DNA from: Pelobates cultripes
Taxonomy: Eukaryota > Chordata > Amphibia > Anura > Pelobatidae
DNA length: 64,000 bases
Assembly (NCBI GenBank): GCA_933207985.1
Contig: OW240921.1
Span: forward strand, 118,688,796 to 118,752,795
Reading direction: 5' to 3'
The translations under genes were made by a program, and so were the position numbers. Positions 1 to 12,347 of the stretch are shown here, piece by piece. Every line of letters begins with the position of its first letter. Position 1 is the first letter of the stretch. The notes below the pieces were generated by a model, which was not told the DNA's origin, searched no databases, and saw only the letters and a list, made by a program, of their open reading frames with translations.

Positions 1-1749
1 TGGATGGATGGATGGAGGGGATCTCACTGTTCCATCAGAGATTGTTCGGATAGAATGCAAATTCACACTTAAGTTCAAATGTCAAACCTTCGAGCTAGTG
101 GATTGAAGTTCTCTGTACTTTGCAAGATTTATTTTAAACTCAGCAACTGAAGAATTTCAAGCAACCATTTTTGACAGATGAAAGCTCGAAGAGTTTGGAT
201 GGAAAACAAAGGAACTTTCCAGAAGTTTATTTGAAGCGCGGTAGATATTCTCCCTGCAGCTAGGAGATCAGTATTCTGGAATACACAGCGGACAGCAGAA
301 GTCACTCAGTTGACCTGAAGAAGTTGATGAGGAGCAATGGATTCTTGTTGGCTTCTAACTGGCTGTTAGGCATTATTGGAAAGTCTTGGAAGTAGTCAAT
401 AAGTGTGTGCTACAGTGTATCGGTGCTTATGTCTCTAAATCACTGCAATACATTGCCCTCTGCAGTCCGCTAACTACACCTCAGGGATACCGTATACCAA
501 TCGTGCATCATTTTCACCTGTTTTCTCATCAAAGAATAGCTCTGAGCCACTTAACTCCTGTTCTTCCTGATATGCCAACATCTACTTAGACTATGGAAAC
601 TCATCTGTATTCCAGTATTCTGCCAATTTTCAAAGTTTACTTCATTTGCTGAGGCCAATCAGAAGTAACAAGGTTACCTGGCAATGCCATACAGATTCCT
701 CCATCACCCCAATCATTGCCAAGGGCTTCATCACCCCTTTGGCAAAAATTGAGCGAGGACAGGAAAATAGATTATTCAGTCGTTAGGCAAAGGTGAATGA
801 AAATACAATGACAAATGGGTCAGCCATCAGCAACACGTGGAGATGGCAAGAGATCAGCCCCAGGGCAGGAGGAACGCATGCACACTGACAGCGATATCAA
901 TCACCCGGCTCAGATGAACAAACACACAATCACAATGAATGGATTAGGGGTTTCTTCACATATCAGGTCACTACGTGTAATTGCCAAGTGCTGAATCCAT
1001 CTTTACATTGGATTTTGCCATTACTCATTGAAAGATGTGTTCTGCAAGGCTGTCTGATCCAGGCTCCTGTTAGCTTCATCATCGGAAGACAGTCACCAGC
1101 GCTCAGGATATTGTCTTATTCTGTGTAGACATCCATGGTGACTGGAAGCAGTCTAGTTCCCCAATAGGCGATCACACACAAATACCATGAATCTTTCAAA
1201 AATGTAACTTTCAAAATGTGGACTCCTTTCTATATAATGGTTTTGGGGTCTTTCAGCTGCCCCCATTGCCGACAGGTCTATAAAACTGCGCAGACAATCA
1301 TGCAAAGTCCATAGAGTGACACTGGCAGGAGAATGGTCCATACTGCAGCTCTCAGTGACTGTCAACATGGCCCTATCGCAGGATGCCACCTGTCACAGTT
1401 TTATTAAACATGTCAGTACAAAAATTGTTATTCAAGCACTCACAGGCTCAAGTCTGAGCAGCCACAGACAGGATTAAGATCACCAGATACCATGCCAAGC
1501 ATCAGCCAGAGTGGAGTAAACTCACTGCCATCATTCTATTAAGTGAGGAATCCCACCCTGGCAGTCCATCATTTGACTTACTGCCTAGTACCAGCCAAAT
1601 AAATACCATTCACAAAAGAGAATTAATATTCAGGGTTCATGCTGCACCGTGCAATGACATTCTGTCTGATCTCCTGCTTTCACATTTGATCTCAGTTTGG
1701 GGAAAGCCCTTTCTTGAAATAAAAAGTAAAAATATCAGTGATAAAATCA
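1..1749. other. No gene recognised; short TGGA microsatellite at the left edge
   Basis: The first 17 bases are a TGGA tetranucleotide run cut by the window edge. The rest is AT-rich sequence with frequent stops in all frames, and I see no domain, RNA gene or transposon end. The open frames here are short and unlike any protein I know. Confidence 0.5.
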
Positions 1750-2045
1750 TTAAAGGGACACTATGGGCACCCAGACCACGTCATCTCGGTTAAGTGGTCT
1801 GGGAGCAGCATCCTTGTTCCCCTTAGCCCTGCAATGTAAAACATTGCTTTAGAGAAACTGGCTGCATTACAATGCTATGTCCACCTCTCGTGGCTGATTA
1901 CCAGACAAGCACTAGAGGCACTTCCTGCTGTTTCACGTAGTCAACTCCATGAAATGCACTTTGCATGAGGTCATCCAGCATCTTGCAAAATTCCTATAGG
2001 AAAGCATTAATGGAATACATTCCTACGGGGAAAGCATAATGCGCG
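1750..2045 (+). mobile_element. T2/Kolobok-like MITE, 3'-truncated copy
   Basis: It starts with TTAAAGGGA, which fits the TTAAAGGRR terminus described for Xenopus T2 (Kolobok) MITEs, with TTAA as target site. A hairpin follows (1770-1779 pairs with 1794-1803, CCCAGACCAC with GTGGTCTGGG). Further in are a decayed CTCTCGTGGCTG/CACTAGAGG module and 'ATAGGAAAGCATTA', in the same order as in the complete element at 12348-12838. No matching right terminus is visible, so this copy is truncated. It encodes no protein. Confidence 0.7.
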
Positions 2046-3060
2046 GAAACGATATGGAACAGAAATAAAATGGTTACAGAGTAGCAACAATTTCTTCAGT
2101 ATCCAATACAAGCTGGTACTATTTATTACGTGGATACATCTTTTTGTCCTTTATGAACTTCTATGGAACTGATTATTCATTTTATTGTTGCGTTGCTGAA
2201 GCTGTGAAGGACTTTGTATTCATTTTTAACCCTTGCCTTTTTTTTAAGTGTCAATATATCAGCCTGGCTATTATATCTGGTTGTTAATGATTTTAGCGCT
2301 GAGATTTTTTGTTTTTATTGTTGTGTTTTGCACTGGTATCTCTGGTATGGTGATTTATCTTAAAGCTGCTACATTAGAATTTTCATTTATCAAATTTTCT
2401 TTAATCAATAATTATTCAATCAATCAATTGTTCCATATACTCTAAATATTTGTCTTTTTCTGCTTCCTCATCACAAAAAAAGTTACTTTCAGTAATGGTC
2501 AGAGACATAGACTGACCAACATTGGGCCCTGACCGCAGCCCCCTGTTACCAAACTGCCATCCTGGCTTAGTCAACCAAAGCCAGTGCCCAATCGCATCAA
2601 TTCTCTACACAGCAAAATTCCAACATCTACGGCATCCAATGCTGGAAGTGTCCCAAAACAGTGGAGGATGAATGTAACTTGGAATGAGATGGTCAACCAG
2701 CAAGTGTCCACGTTCTGTTGGCCACGTACTTTATGGTAAATATTATAAATGTTATGGGGCTTCTGTACCGACAGCAATCCTTAGTTTCCATGGCGACTGC
2801 TCCAATTTTAGAACTTTGATTCTATTGTAACTGCCCCACTTTTAGAACTTTGCCCCAGAATTGCTCTATAGAACCTTACAACAAGCCATAGTCCCTGCTG
2901 AGTTATTAGCTGGGCATTATTACACGGCAGAAACCATTGGTTACTTTAATCTGTCTCTTTGTTAAATGACAAGTCACAGTCATTCTGATTTCTGGTGCTA
3001 TGTAACATCTTGTGCGTGTTTTGTAGACGCTTATGGACATGTGCATATTTCCCAGATGGT
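2046..3060. other. Unclassified AT-rich sequence
   Basis: No coding or RNA feature is supported. Around 2785-2870 a stretch beginning 'TTTCCATGGCGACTGC' resembles one near 62127 ('TTTCCATGGTGACTGC'). It is probably a short fragment of an interspersed repeat that I cannot name. Confidence 0.4.
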
Positions 3061-3150
3061 GCAAATAATAACAATAATAATACTAATAACAAAGTATTTA
3101 ACCAGGAAGGTACATTCAGATTATTCTGGTTTTCATTTACGTCCTGGGGA
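3061..3150 (+). repeat. Interspersed-repeat tail, copy 1 (unclassified, LINE-tail-like)
   Basis: An AAT-rich run is followed by 'TTTAACCAGGAAGGTACATT' and 'TTTTCATTTACGTCCTGG'. A second copy with the same order lies at 31155-31236 ('TTTTACCAGGAAGGATACAT', then a GTCCTGG-like end). The shared block next to a simple-repeat tail suggests the 3' end of a LINE or SINE. The family is not certain. Confidence 0.5.
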
Positions 3151-3888
3151 TGTTACCTTAGCCCAACATCCAAATGAACAAGTTGTCTCCTTCATTTGTC
3201 ATCTGGTTTAGAAATGAAAGAAATGTCTGCTAAACGCGCCTCTTCCATCATAATCCTACCTATTCCCAATGGCAGCTAACCTTGTGCTCGGCCAAGCATT
3301 ATGGGAGATGCAGTAAGTAACACGGTTAGCCGTCACTGCCCCGGTGGACACCCTTAGCCAATAGAAGCAATGTTATTTGTTATTAACCCAATCGAAAGCC
3401 TCATTCTTGATCAGTCAAATTCCGAGACAGTCTCGTTCCCTGGAAAGCGGTTGCAATGTTTAATAATACATTATTATAGTAAAAATAATAACTACAGGAG
3501 TCGTTCTCGATAAAGAGCGCTCCATGTTTACGTTTTACTGACTTCTGTCTTCTCTATAAATCTCACACCTTGCTATTTTATTGCTTAGAAAGGGCACATG
3601 TAAAAACCAACAGCTATGCATAAATTAATGCTTTGTTTTCCTGGCATCTATGCAGTTACATTGATTCAATAATTTTTGGCATGTTTGACTAAACACTATG
3701 ACCCCCCACAGGGCCCTGACTCAAAAAATCATCGCTGCTGGGAATTATTTACAGCGAATCAGGAAAGTAGTAAGTTGAGCTCAGTGACAGCCGGTGAGAG
3801 ACATGGAGGTGACCTGCGTGCCAATTAATAGCCGTATCGATACCTTGATAATAAGGGGTCTGATCTTATAGGGTCCGCATTCTGTACA
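3151..3888. other. No feature recognised
   Basis: AT-rich sequence without a long open frame or repeat structure. A phrase near 3290 ('CAAGCATTATGGGAGATG') is typical of the inner part of frog DNA-transposon fragments, but no termini could be found. Confidence 0.4.
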
Positions 3889-4060
3889 AGGCTATTCACT
3901 AAAGGAAGAATTGTCATTAATTCGAAAATAATTCTTAATGAATTTCAAGTTTAAGGTAAAAAAAGCTGAGCTGGAAAAAAGTCAACAATGCTTCTAATTC
4001 AGCTACTCTGGCCTTAAATTTGAAATCCACATTGTATTCCTGACATTTCTCATTTGAGTG
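3889..4060. mobile_element. Palindromic MITE of the 'ATTCACTAAA' family, decayed copy
   Basis: The left end reads 'GGCTATTCACTAAAGG', then 'GAATTTCAAGTTTAAGGTAA', a central 'AGCTGAGCTGG' part, and back to 'TGGCCTTAAATTTGAAATCC', which is roughly the reverse complement of the left half. The same plan is seen at 25670-25826 and 40389-40546. It has no coding capacity. The right end is degraded. Confidence 0.55.
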
Positions 4061-5261
4061 CAATAAACTGGAGTAAGCTGCATACCTTGCCACTGTCTGA
4101 GATCCAGAAAGGCAGTCCTGATTTTTGTTGTCTCTCCCACATCACAGAGCATTTTTGGTGGCATTTTCTACCTTTTTTGCCACCTTTGGGGCTGGACTGG
4201 CTTATTGTGATGTCAGGATTTGAACCAGTGTGCCCATTTCTGGAGCTGGTGGGGGACCTGCAAGGGTTATCAGCACACTGATATCCTCACCGATATGGTC
4301 CTGACATGGTTAAAATACAAATTAATTGCGACTAGTTGAACGCCACAGACTGATCTGCCACCGATTAACAGTAAAATAAGGAACTGAGGCTTGATGGACA
4401 AGAATGACACATCTGTTAACTTTCTGGTATAATCAGGATTAAAATAAAACATGACTTTAATTAATATGCATCGAGAGAAAACAAGGAGCTTAACCTTTTC
4501 CCTGCCGGTGACTCTATGGGGGCACACAGATCCTGTTGCTCTATATGTATTATGGGAGATTTAAGGGATTTAGTCACGGCTGGAACGGAATAATTACAGG
4601 GTAATAGATTTCTCATTGGATAGACATGAATGGCGGCAGAGAGATGCATTAAGTAGACAGAAGGAAGGGATTTAAGTTCTGTTAGAAGAGTGAAGTTTTG
4701 TTAAAGCGTGGCATTAGCGCTATATGCTAAATACAGGCCAGTAAGCGCAGAGCGTACATCATGATAGCGCAGTCAGACACTTCAAAATGCGTAGGATGGA
4801 ATTTAAACCCGGACAGAAAGACTTAAAGCAGCACTTGGAAGCTTATCTGCAGGTACGGACAAGACGCAGTGATACAAATTTATTCATTTCCTGGGGAATT
4901 ATCAGCAGAATATTTCAGTAAAGTAGAGAGGGAAACAGACAGGCGTCTGCGATAAGAGGCGGGTTCTTTAATAGGCTCGAATGGTCGGAAATCCTCCTTA
5001 CACAGATTAACGAATCTTAGGGCAGAAGAGGCCTCATCTCTGCTATTTTATTCAGGGTTTCAGTGAAACCTGGGGGGAGGGGGGTTATTCACTAAATAAT
5101 GAAATAAACTTTACACAGAAATTCTCGTTAATTAGGCTATTTTTATCTTCTTTGTACAAACAACATCTGTGAGCTGTAAGCTCTGCAGACTAGGAACATA
5201 ATGTATATTATAAAAGGACATGATTGTATATGTTATAGTTAACTCATATCATCCAGCTGTA
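4061..5261. other. No gene recognised
   Basis: Unique-looking sequence. A half-palindrome related to the 'ATTCACTAAA' MITE may begin at 5078 ('GGGGTTATTCACTAAATAAT'), but its partner is not evident. Nothing else is supportable. Confidence 0.4.
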
Positions 5262-5862
5262 AGTACTGCAACCTCTGTATTACACTATGCAACCTCTGTA
5301 TTCCACGACTACAACCTCTGTATTACACTACTGCAACCTCTGTATTCTACGACTACAACCTCTGTATTCCATGACTACAACCTCTGTATTACACTACTGC
5401 AACTGCTGTATTCCACGACTACAACCTCTGTATTACACTACTGCAACCTCTGTATTACATTACTACAACATCTGTATTCCACGACTACAACCTCTGTATT
5501 CCATGACTACAACCTCTGTATTACACTATGCAACCTCTGTATTTCATGACTACAACCTCTGTATTACACTGCTGCAACCTCTCTATTACATATTACACTA
5601 CTGCAACCTCTCTATTACACTTCTGCAACCTCTCTATTACATATTACACTACTGCAACCTCTAAATTATACTACTACAATCTCTGTATTACACTGCTGCA
5701 ACCTCTGTATTACAATACTGCCACCTCTTTATTACTTATTATTATTATTATTATTATTAATATGATATTTACATAGCGCCATCAAATTCCGCAGCGCTTT
5801 ACAATGGGTGGACGAACAGACATGCAGTTGTAACCAGACTTATTACACTACTGTAACTGTAT
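5262..5862 (+). repeat. 21-22 bp minisatellite interrupted by an L2 tail
   Basis: Tandem copies of a unit like 'CTGCAACCTCTGTATTACAC' run from 5262 to about 5735, with variants TTCCACGACTA and TTCCATGACTA. After an inserted piece the unit reappears ('TTATTACACTACTGTAACTG', 5839-5862). The repeat leaves several overlapping frames of 80-125 codons open. Their proteins are simple repeats and are not genes. Confidence 0.9.
5733..5838 (-). mobile_element. L2-like LINE 3' tail fragment inserted in the minisatellite
   Basis: An ATT trinucleotide run leads into 'ACATAGCGCCATCAAATTCC' and 'GCAGCGCTTTACAATGGG'. This is the 3' terminal module also found at 24890-25560 and 50057-50765, where it lies downstream of LINE reverse-transcriptase C-terminal coding sequence on the minus strand. 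Only about 100 bp is present, as expected for a severe 5' truncation. Confidence 0.75.
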
Positions 5863-5928
5863 TGTGTATCTGTAGTAGGATATGTTTGTTTTGATTTGTG
5901 ATTCTGAATTCCCCCCATGGCCCTCAAA

Positions 5929-6738
5929 ATAGAGATGATTGATGGGAATCGAGAAGATTGATGGGAATCGAGATAATTGATGGGAATAGAGAAGATTGAT
6001 GGGAATCGAGATGATTGATGGGAATCGAGATGATTGATGGCAATAGAGATGATTGATGGCAGTAGAGATGATTGATGGCAATAGAGAAGATTGATGGGAA
6101 TAGAGAAGATTGATGGGAATCGAGATGATTGATGGGAATAGTGGTGATTGATGGGAATCGAGATGATTGATGGGAATCGAGATGATTGATGGGAATAGTG
6201 GTGATTGATGGCAATAGAGATGATTGATGGCAGTAGAGATGATTGATGGCAATAGAGATGATTGATGGCAATAGAGATGATTGATGGCAGTAGAGATGAT
6301 TGATGGCAATAGAGAAGATTGATGGGAATAGAGAAGATTGATGGGAATCGAGATGATTGATGGGAATAGTGGTGATTGATGGCAATAGAGATGATTGATG
6401 GGAATAGTGGTGATTGATGGCATTAGTGGTGATTGATGGCAGTAGAGATGATTGATGGGAATAGTGGTGATTGATGGCAATAGAGAGGATTGATGGCAAT
6501 AGAGATGATTGATGGCAATAGAGGTGATTAGAGATGATTGCAATAGAGGTGATTGATGGCAATAGATGGCAATAGAGGTGATTGATGGCAATATAGATGA
6601 TTGATGGCAATAGAGGTGATTGATGGCAATAGAGATGATTGATGGCAATAGAGGTGATTGATGGCAATAGAGATGATTGATGGCAATAGAGGTGATTGAT
6701 GGCAATAGAGATGATTGATGGCAATAGAGATGATTGAT
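5929..6738. repeat. 19 bp minisatellite, about 42 units
   Basis: The consensus on the plus strand is GATTGATGGCAATAGAGAT, with GGGAATCGAGAT and GTGGT variants. Because 19 is not a multiple of three and the unit lacks stops on the minus strand, overlapping minus-strand frames of 303 and 266 codons stay open. These encode only 19-residue repeats (INHLYCHQ-like) and are not genes. There is a short disturbed zone at about 6530-6600. Confidence 0.95.
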
Positions 6739-7315
6739 TGCTGACTCGGGGACAGTCACTAAATATTGGTTTTACTCATAGATCCACTGATCAAGAGAGG
6801 GGAAAAAGGAGGAGCAGCAATAAAATTCTCTATTTATATATAATAGATGTAACAATTATACAATTTATAGATGTATAAATGTAGAATTTCCATTTCTGTT
6901 TGCGCCTCCTGTTTCCAGTTTAATGTTCTTTTTTTTTTTACTTAATCTGTGAACCCACTGATGGGAATATGCTGATATAAGTATATTAATATATTATTGA
7001 TATATTTTGCAGTTGACTGATTCACCCTTTTCGCGCCCTTTTGGTTATTTCTGAATCGAGTTTTCGACATCTGAAATTCAGGCGTCTCAAAAATGTTTGT
7101 ATGTCTAATGGTTTGGTCGATCCCCGTTTCTGAGCACTAATTGGTAATAAATATTCAGACGTTTTGTGTTGCCGAGTGACGATATCAGGGGTCAGATCAT
7201 CTAACTGGAGAATCTTTGAGTTTTATTCTAATAATTTTTCCTATTTTGAATGCATTGACTTCATAACGTACTGAAATGGTACATTGGGCGTTAATATCCA
7301 GGTGTCAGTGTTCCT
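6739..7315. other. AT-rich sequence with a T2-like right end
   Basis: No gene is seen. At 7299-7319 the sequence 'GGTGTCAGTGTTCCTTTAAG' reads in reverse as TTAAAGGAACACTGACACC, a T2-like terminus. The partner end could not be placed. Confidence 0.4.
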
Positions 7316-7319
7316 TTAA

Positions 7320-8040
7320 GGCTGCGTTCTAGCATTCAGAATATTTCTTTAATGGAATTTGTTCTCATATAACACCTGGTATTACAGTGCAATGTTCTAG
7401 TAATGCAGCTGTTGAGTGCTAGACAAATTAATGGAGAATTAGAGCGATACTGCTGGCCTCATTCCAAGCCTGGCAAGAATAAACTGGATTTATTAATTGT
7501 TTATTCTCCTAAACAAGACCGATGTGAATCAACATCGCTCTATGCTATGCTCGCTATAAGACACAGGATCTGCTTGGAAATCTCTCATGGACGGACGTCA
7601 GGATTGTCCGAGAGTGAAGACACAGATGGCATGACCCCAGAAATGGGGCTGTTCTAAGCAGATTCCAGCTTCACTCCAGAACGACTGGCTGGACTTATTA
7701 AAACCTACATTTACTTCCTATAATCGCACTACAGAGGGCAGTAAAGGATTTCAAAACATCTCCCATGTGCTGGACATTGTGTGAAAGCGATTCTATTAAC
7801 TGTATCAACAGGAGGTCAATGAAATATCAAATTCACACTACACTGCTGCTATAAAGCTTCCAAATGTCCTTGTTTAGGAGGGACAGTCCCTATTGTGGTC
7901 CCAAATCCCTCTGTCTCTCTTTTCTATCCTAATGCCCCACTATTCTAGGAGCTGGTCCATTGATCTAATAAAATAAAAAAAGACTTGATCGCAAAAAAAC
8001 AAAAAACAAACATGCCCCCCAAAAATCCCAATGATAAAAA
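7320..8040. other. No gene recognised
   Basis: Contains an 84-codon frame (7403-7657) with no recognisable domain and no supporting context. A-rich runs occur near 7965-8045. No RNA gene or transposon end is seen. Confidence 0.35.
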
Positions 8041-8400
8041 AAGAATCCATCTTTACCCGCCGAGGGCTCCATGCAAACTGAGTTTTTTAGGGAGGGGAAA
8101 TGCTTATATAGCCTACCAAAACCATGCAATTGTACTCAGAGCTCTCTGATTGGTTGGTTTAACCCAACCAATCTGAGTGCTTTGACAGATAAATCTGGCG
8201 CTAATGGGTTTGGGGTTGGAGGAGGACACAATATCCCCCCTGTTAATTATTTTAATAGGTGCCCCGTCGTGGGGACATGGGGGATCTATGCCAGGTCCTC
8301 CTTTATTGGTTTGGGTGGGGGGTGTCTATTTTTTACAACAGTGAGCAACATAGTAGCACAGCGAGTAGAGGCAAGATGGAAGATTTAACTTCTCTTATGC
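8041..8400. repeat. Repeat-like block with inverted CCAATC/GATTGG box (unclassified)
   Basis: Around 8136-8185, 'AGCTCTCTGATTGGTTGG' is followed by 'CCAACCAATCTGAGTGCT', a short imperfect hairpin. CCAAT-type boxes in such inverted pairs occur in LTR or DNA-transposon promoters, but I see neither LTR borders nor terminal repeats. The 105-codon frame here shows no known domain. Confidence 0.3.
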
Positions 8401-8639
8401 ACATAAGGGGGTCATATTGAGGGGGGCATGAGGCGATTTAGGAAGTGGTAGGGAGCACAGCTTCTTGACGCTCCTATTTTTACACATTACAAGGTGGGAG
8501 CAGCAAGCCAATAGCTCCTTCCTTGTAATAACCTAAATGAACAAACGAAGACCAAACTGCAATTAAGACTTTGTTCATTCTTTGTAATTTGTTTGTTCAT
8601 TCGTGTTTCATCAGAAAGCACAAATAGCCAAAATTCCTG

Positions 8640-8912
8640 TCTGAAATAGCAACATGGCGTGCGCAGGGATTTCAGAGGGCGAGCTAGTGTGGGCAGAGAA
8701 AGGCCCTGTGGATATGTCATCTGGGAACTGTAAGAAGGCAGAGCCCAGGACAGGATAGATCTGGAGAAGAAATAAAGAGGTTAATAAAGGTGAAATGGGG
8801 GACATAGAGGCATTTGAGGGTAACTAGGGGGACAATAAAATGTAGTGGAGTCAGGAAGGGGAGGGTTAAAAAAAACCAACAGATGCGACTATGACAGTGC
8901 CACTTTAAATGT
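8640..8912 (-). mobile_element. T2-like MITE fragment (minus)
   Basis: On the minus strand the right edge gives TTAAAGTGGCACTGTCAT. A similar edge, TTAAAGCTGCACTGTCACG, occurs at 24655-24674. The left boundary is a guess based on loss of similarity. No protein is encoded. Confidence 0.35.
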
Positions 8913-9136
8913 CCTGAACTGCTGGGGGGATACAATGGACACAAGTGTGACATTGTAAGCAATGATAAGAAATAATAATGATAATTTAAACTCTCATATT
9001 AACACATTGGTTACAAATATCGGATAACCAGAGAAGGTTCAAGGTCCCAAAGAGGGTCGCCTTGTGGTTTATCCTGCTCCAGAGATAACGCCTATAATAA
9101 ACGTAATAATATTTGTTATATATGATATGTGTTTAC

Positions 9137-12100
9137 AGGTTAATATTAGGGTTTACAATCACACTCACAGAGGGGTAAAGAATCTTAATATTAGGGTTTA
9201 CAATCACTCTCACACAGGGGTAAAGAATCTTAATATTAGGGTTTACAATCGCACTCACACAGGGGTAAAGAATCTTAATATTAGGGTTTACAATCGCACT
9301 CACACAGGGGTAAAGAATCTTAATATTAGGGTTTACAATCGCACTCACACAGGGGTAAAGAATCTTAATATTAGGGTTTACAATCACACTCACACAGGGG
9401 TAAAGAATCTTAATATTAGGGTTTACAATCACACTCACACAGGGGTAAAGAATCTTAATATTAGGGTTTACAATCACACTCACACAGGGGTAAAGAATCT
9501 TAATATTAGGGTTTACAATCACACTCACACAGGGGTAAAGAATCTTAATATTAGGGTTTACAATCACACTCACACAGGGGTAAAGAATCTTAATATTAGG
9601 GTTTACAATCACACTCACACAGGGGTAAAGAATCTTAATATTAGGGTTTACAATCGCACTCACACAGGGGTAAAGAATCTTAATATTAGGGTTTACAATC
9701 ACACTCACACAGGGGTAAAGAATCTTAATATTAGGGTTTACAATCACACTCACACAGGGGTAAAGAATCTTAATATTAGGGTTTACAATCACACTCACAC
9801 AGGGGTAAAGAATCTTAATATTAGGGTTTACAATCACACTCACACAGGGGTAAAGAATCTTAATATTAGGGTTTACAATCACACTCACACAGGGGTAAAG
9901 AATCTTAATATTAGGGTTTACAATCGCACTCACACAGGGGTAAAGAATCTTAATATTAGGGTTTACAATCGCACTCACACAGGGGTAAAGAATCTTAATA
10001 TTAGGGTTTACAATCGCACTCACACAGGGGTAAAGAATCTTAATATTAGGGTTTACAATCACACTCACACAGGGGTAAAGAATCTTAATATTAGGGTTTA
10101 CAATCACACTCACACAGGGGTAAAGAATCTTAATATTAGGGTTTACAATCACACTCACACAGGGGTAAAGAATCTTAATATTAGGGTTTACAATCACACT
10201 CACACAGGGGTAAAGAATCTTAATATTAGGGTTTACAATCGCACTCACACAGGGGTAAAGAATCTTAATATTAGGGTTTACAATCGCACTCACACAGGGG
10301 TAAAGAATCTTAATATTAGGGTTTACAATCGCACTCACACAGGGGTAAAGAATCTTAATATTAGGGTTTACAATCACACTCACACAGGGGTAAAGAATCT
10401 TAATATTAGGGTTTACAATCGCACTCACACAGGGGTAAAGAATCTTAATATTAGGGTTTACAATCACACTCACACAGGGGTAAAGAATCTTAATATTAGG
10501 GTTTACAATCACACTCACACAGGGGTAAAGAATCTTAATATTAGGGTTTACAATCGCACTCACACAGGGGTAAAGAATCTTAATATTAGGGTTTACAATC
10601 ACACTCACACAGGGGTAAAGAATCTTAATATTAGGGTTTACAATCACACTCACACAGGGGTAAAGAATCTTAATATTAGGGTTTACAATCACACTCACAC
10701 AGGGGTAAAGAATCTTAATATTAGGGTTTACAATCACACTCACACAGGGGTAAAGAATCTTAATATTAGGGTTTACAATCACACTCACACAGGGGTAAAG
10801 AATCTTAATATTAGGGTTTACAATCGCACTCACACAGGGGTAAAGAATCTTAATATTAGGGTTTACAATCGCACTCACACAGGGGTAAAGAATCTTAATA
10901 TTAGGGTTTACAATCACACTCACACAGGGGTAAAGAATCTTAATATTAGGGTTTACAATCACACTCACACAGGGGTAAAGAATCTTAATATTAGGGTTTA
11001 CAATCACACTCACACAGGGGTAAAGAATCTTAATATTAGGGTTTACAATCACACTCACACAGGGGTAAAGAATCTTAATATTAGGGTTTACAATCACACT
11101 CACACAGGGGTAAAGAATCTTAATATTAGGGTTTACAATCGCACTCACACAGGGGTAAAGAATCTTAATATTAGGGTTTACAATCACACTCACACAGGGG
11201 TAAAGAATCTTAATATTAGGGTTTACAATCACACTCACACAGGGGTAAAGAATCTTAATATTAGGGTTTACAATCACACTCACACAGGGGTAAAGAATCT
11301 TAATATTAGGGTTTACAATCACGCTCACACAGGGGTAAAGAATCTTAATATTAGGGTTTACAATCACACTCACACAGGGGTAAAGAATCTTAATATTAGG
11401 GTTTACAATCGCACTCACACAGGGGTAAAGAATCTTAATATTAGGGTTTACAATCACACTCACACAGGGGTAAAGAATCTTAATATTAGGGTTTACAATC
11501 ACACTCACACAGGGGTAAAGAATCTTAATATTAGGGTTTACAATCACACTCACACAGGGGTAAAGAATCTTAATATTAGGGTTTACAATCACACTCACAC
11601 AGGGGTAAAGAATCTTAATATTAGGGTTTACAATCACGCTCACACAGGGGTAAAGAATCTTAATATTAGGGGTTTACAATCACGCTCACACAGGGGTAAA
11701 GAATCTTAATATTAGGGTTTACAATCACACTCACACAGGGGTAAAGAATCTTAATATTAGGGTTTACAATCACACTCACACAGGGGTAAAGAATCTTAAT
11801 ATTAGGGTTTACAATCGCCTCACACAGGGGTAAAGAATCTTAATATTAGGGTTTACAATGCACTCACACAGGGGTAAGGAATCGAACAATCACTTAGGGG
11901 TAAAGAACTTATATTAGGGTTTACAATCACGACTCACACAGGGTAAAGAATCTTAGGGTAAAGAATCTACATTATCACAATCTCACACAGGGGTAAAGAA
12001 TCTTACAATCACTCACACAGGGGTAAAGAATCTTAATATTAGGGTTTACAATCGCACTCACACAGGGGTAAAGAATCTTAATATTAGGGTTTACAATCAC

Positions 12101-12344
12101 GCTCACACAGGGTAAAGAATCTTAATATTAGGGTTTACAATCACTCTCACACAGGGGTAAAGAATCTTAATATTAGGGTTTACAATCGCACTCACACAGG
12201 GGTAAAGAATCTTAATATTAGGGTTTACAATCGCACTCACACAGGGGTAAAGAATCTTAATATTAGGGTTTACAATCACACTCACACAGGGGTAAAGAAT
12301 CTTAATATTAGGGTTTACAATCACACTCACACAGGGGTAAAGAA
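9137..12344. repeat. 45 bp satellite/minisatellite, about 71 units
   Basis: The unit, in two halves, is AATCTTAATATTAGGGTTTA then CAATCACACTCACACAGGGGTAAAG (positions 1-20 and 21-45). From 9137 to about 11665 the copies are nearly identical. Variation is mostly CACACT versus CGCACT, with rare CACGCT. A 1 bp insertion near 11671 breaks phase, 11810-12040 holds shortened and scrambled units, and 12040-12344 is regular again. As 45 is a multiple of three and lacks stops in one frame on each strand, it forms an 881-codon frame (plus) and an 836-codon frame (minus). Both are by-products: they have no start context, unit variation is not codon-like and the product is a pure repeat. Confidence 0.95.
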
Positions 12345-12347
12345 GTT

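Noticed and set aside
5848..6759. 303- and 266-codon minus-strand frames
   Set aside because: Produced by a 19 bp tandem repeat without stops. There is no domain and no gene structure.
9064..11709. 881-codon plus-strand frame and 836-codon minus-strand frame
   Set aside because: Both arise from a 45 bp satellite lacking stops in one frame per strand. The proteins are pure 15-residue repeats, and the array continues after the frame ends.
9137..12344. Interstitial telomere array
   Set aside because: The 45 bp unit contains only one TTAGGG and is not a degenerate hexamer array.
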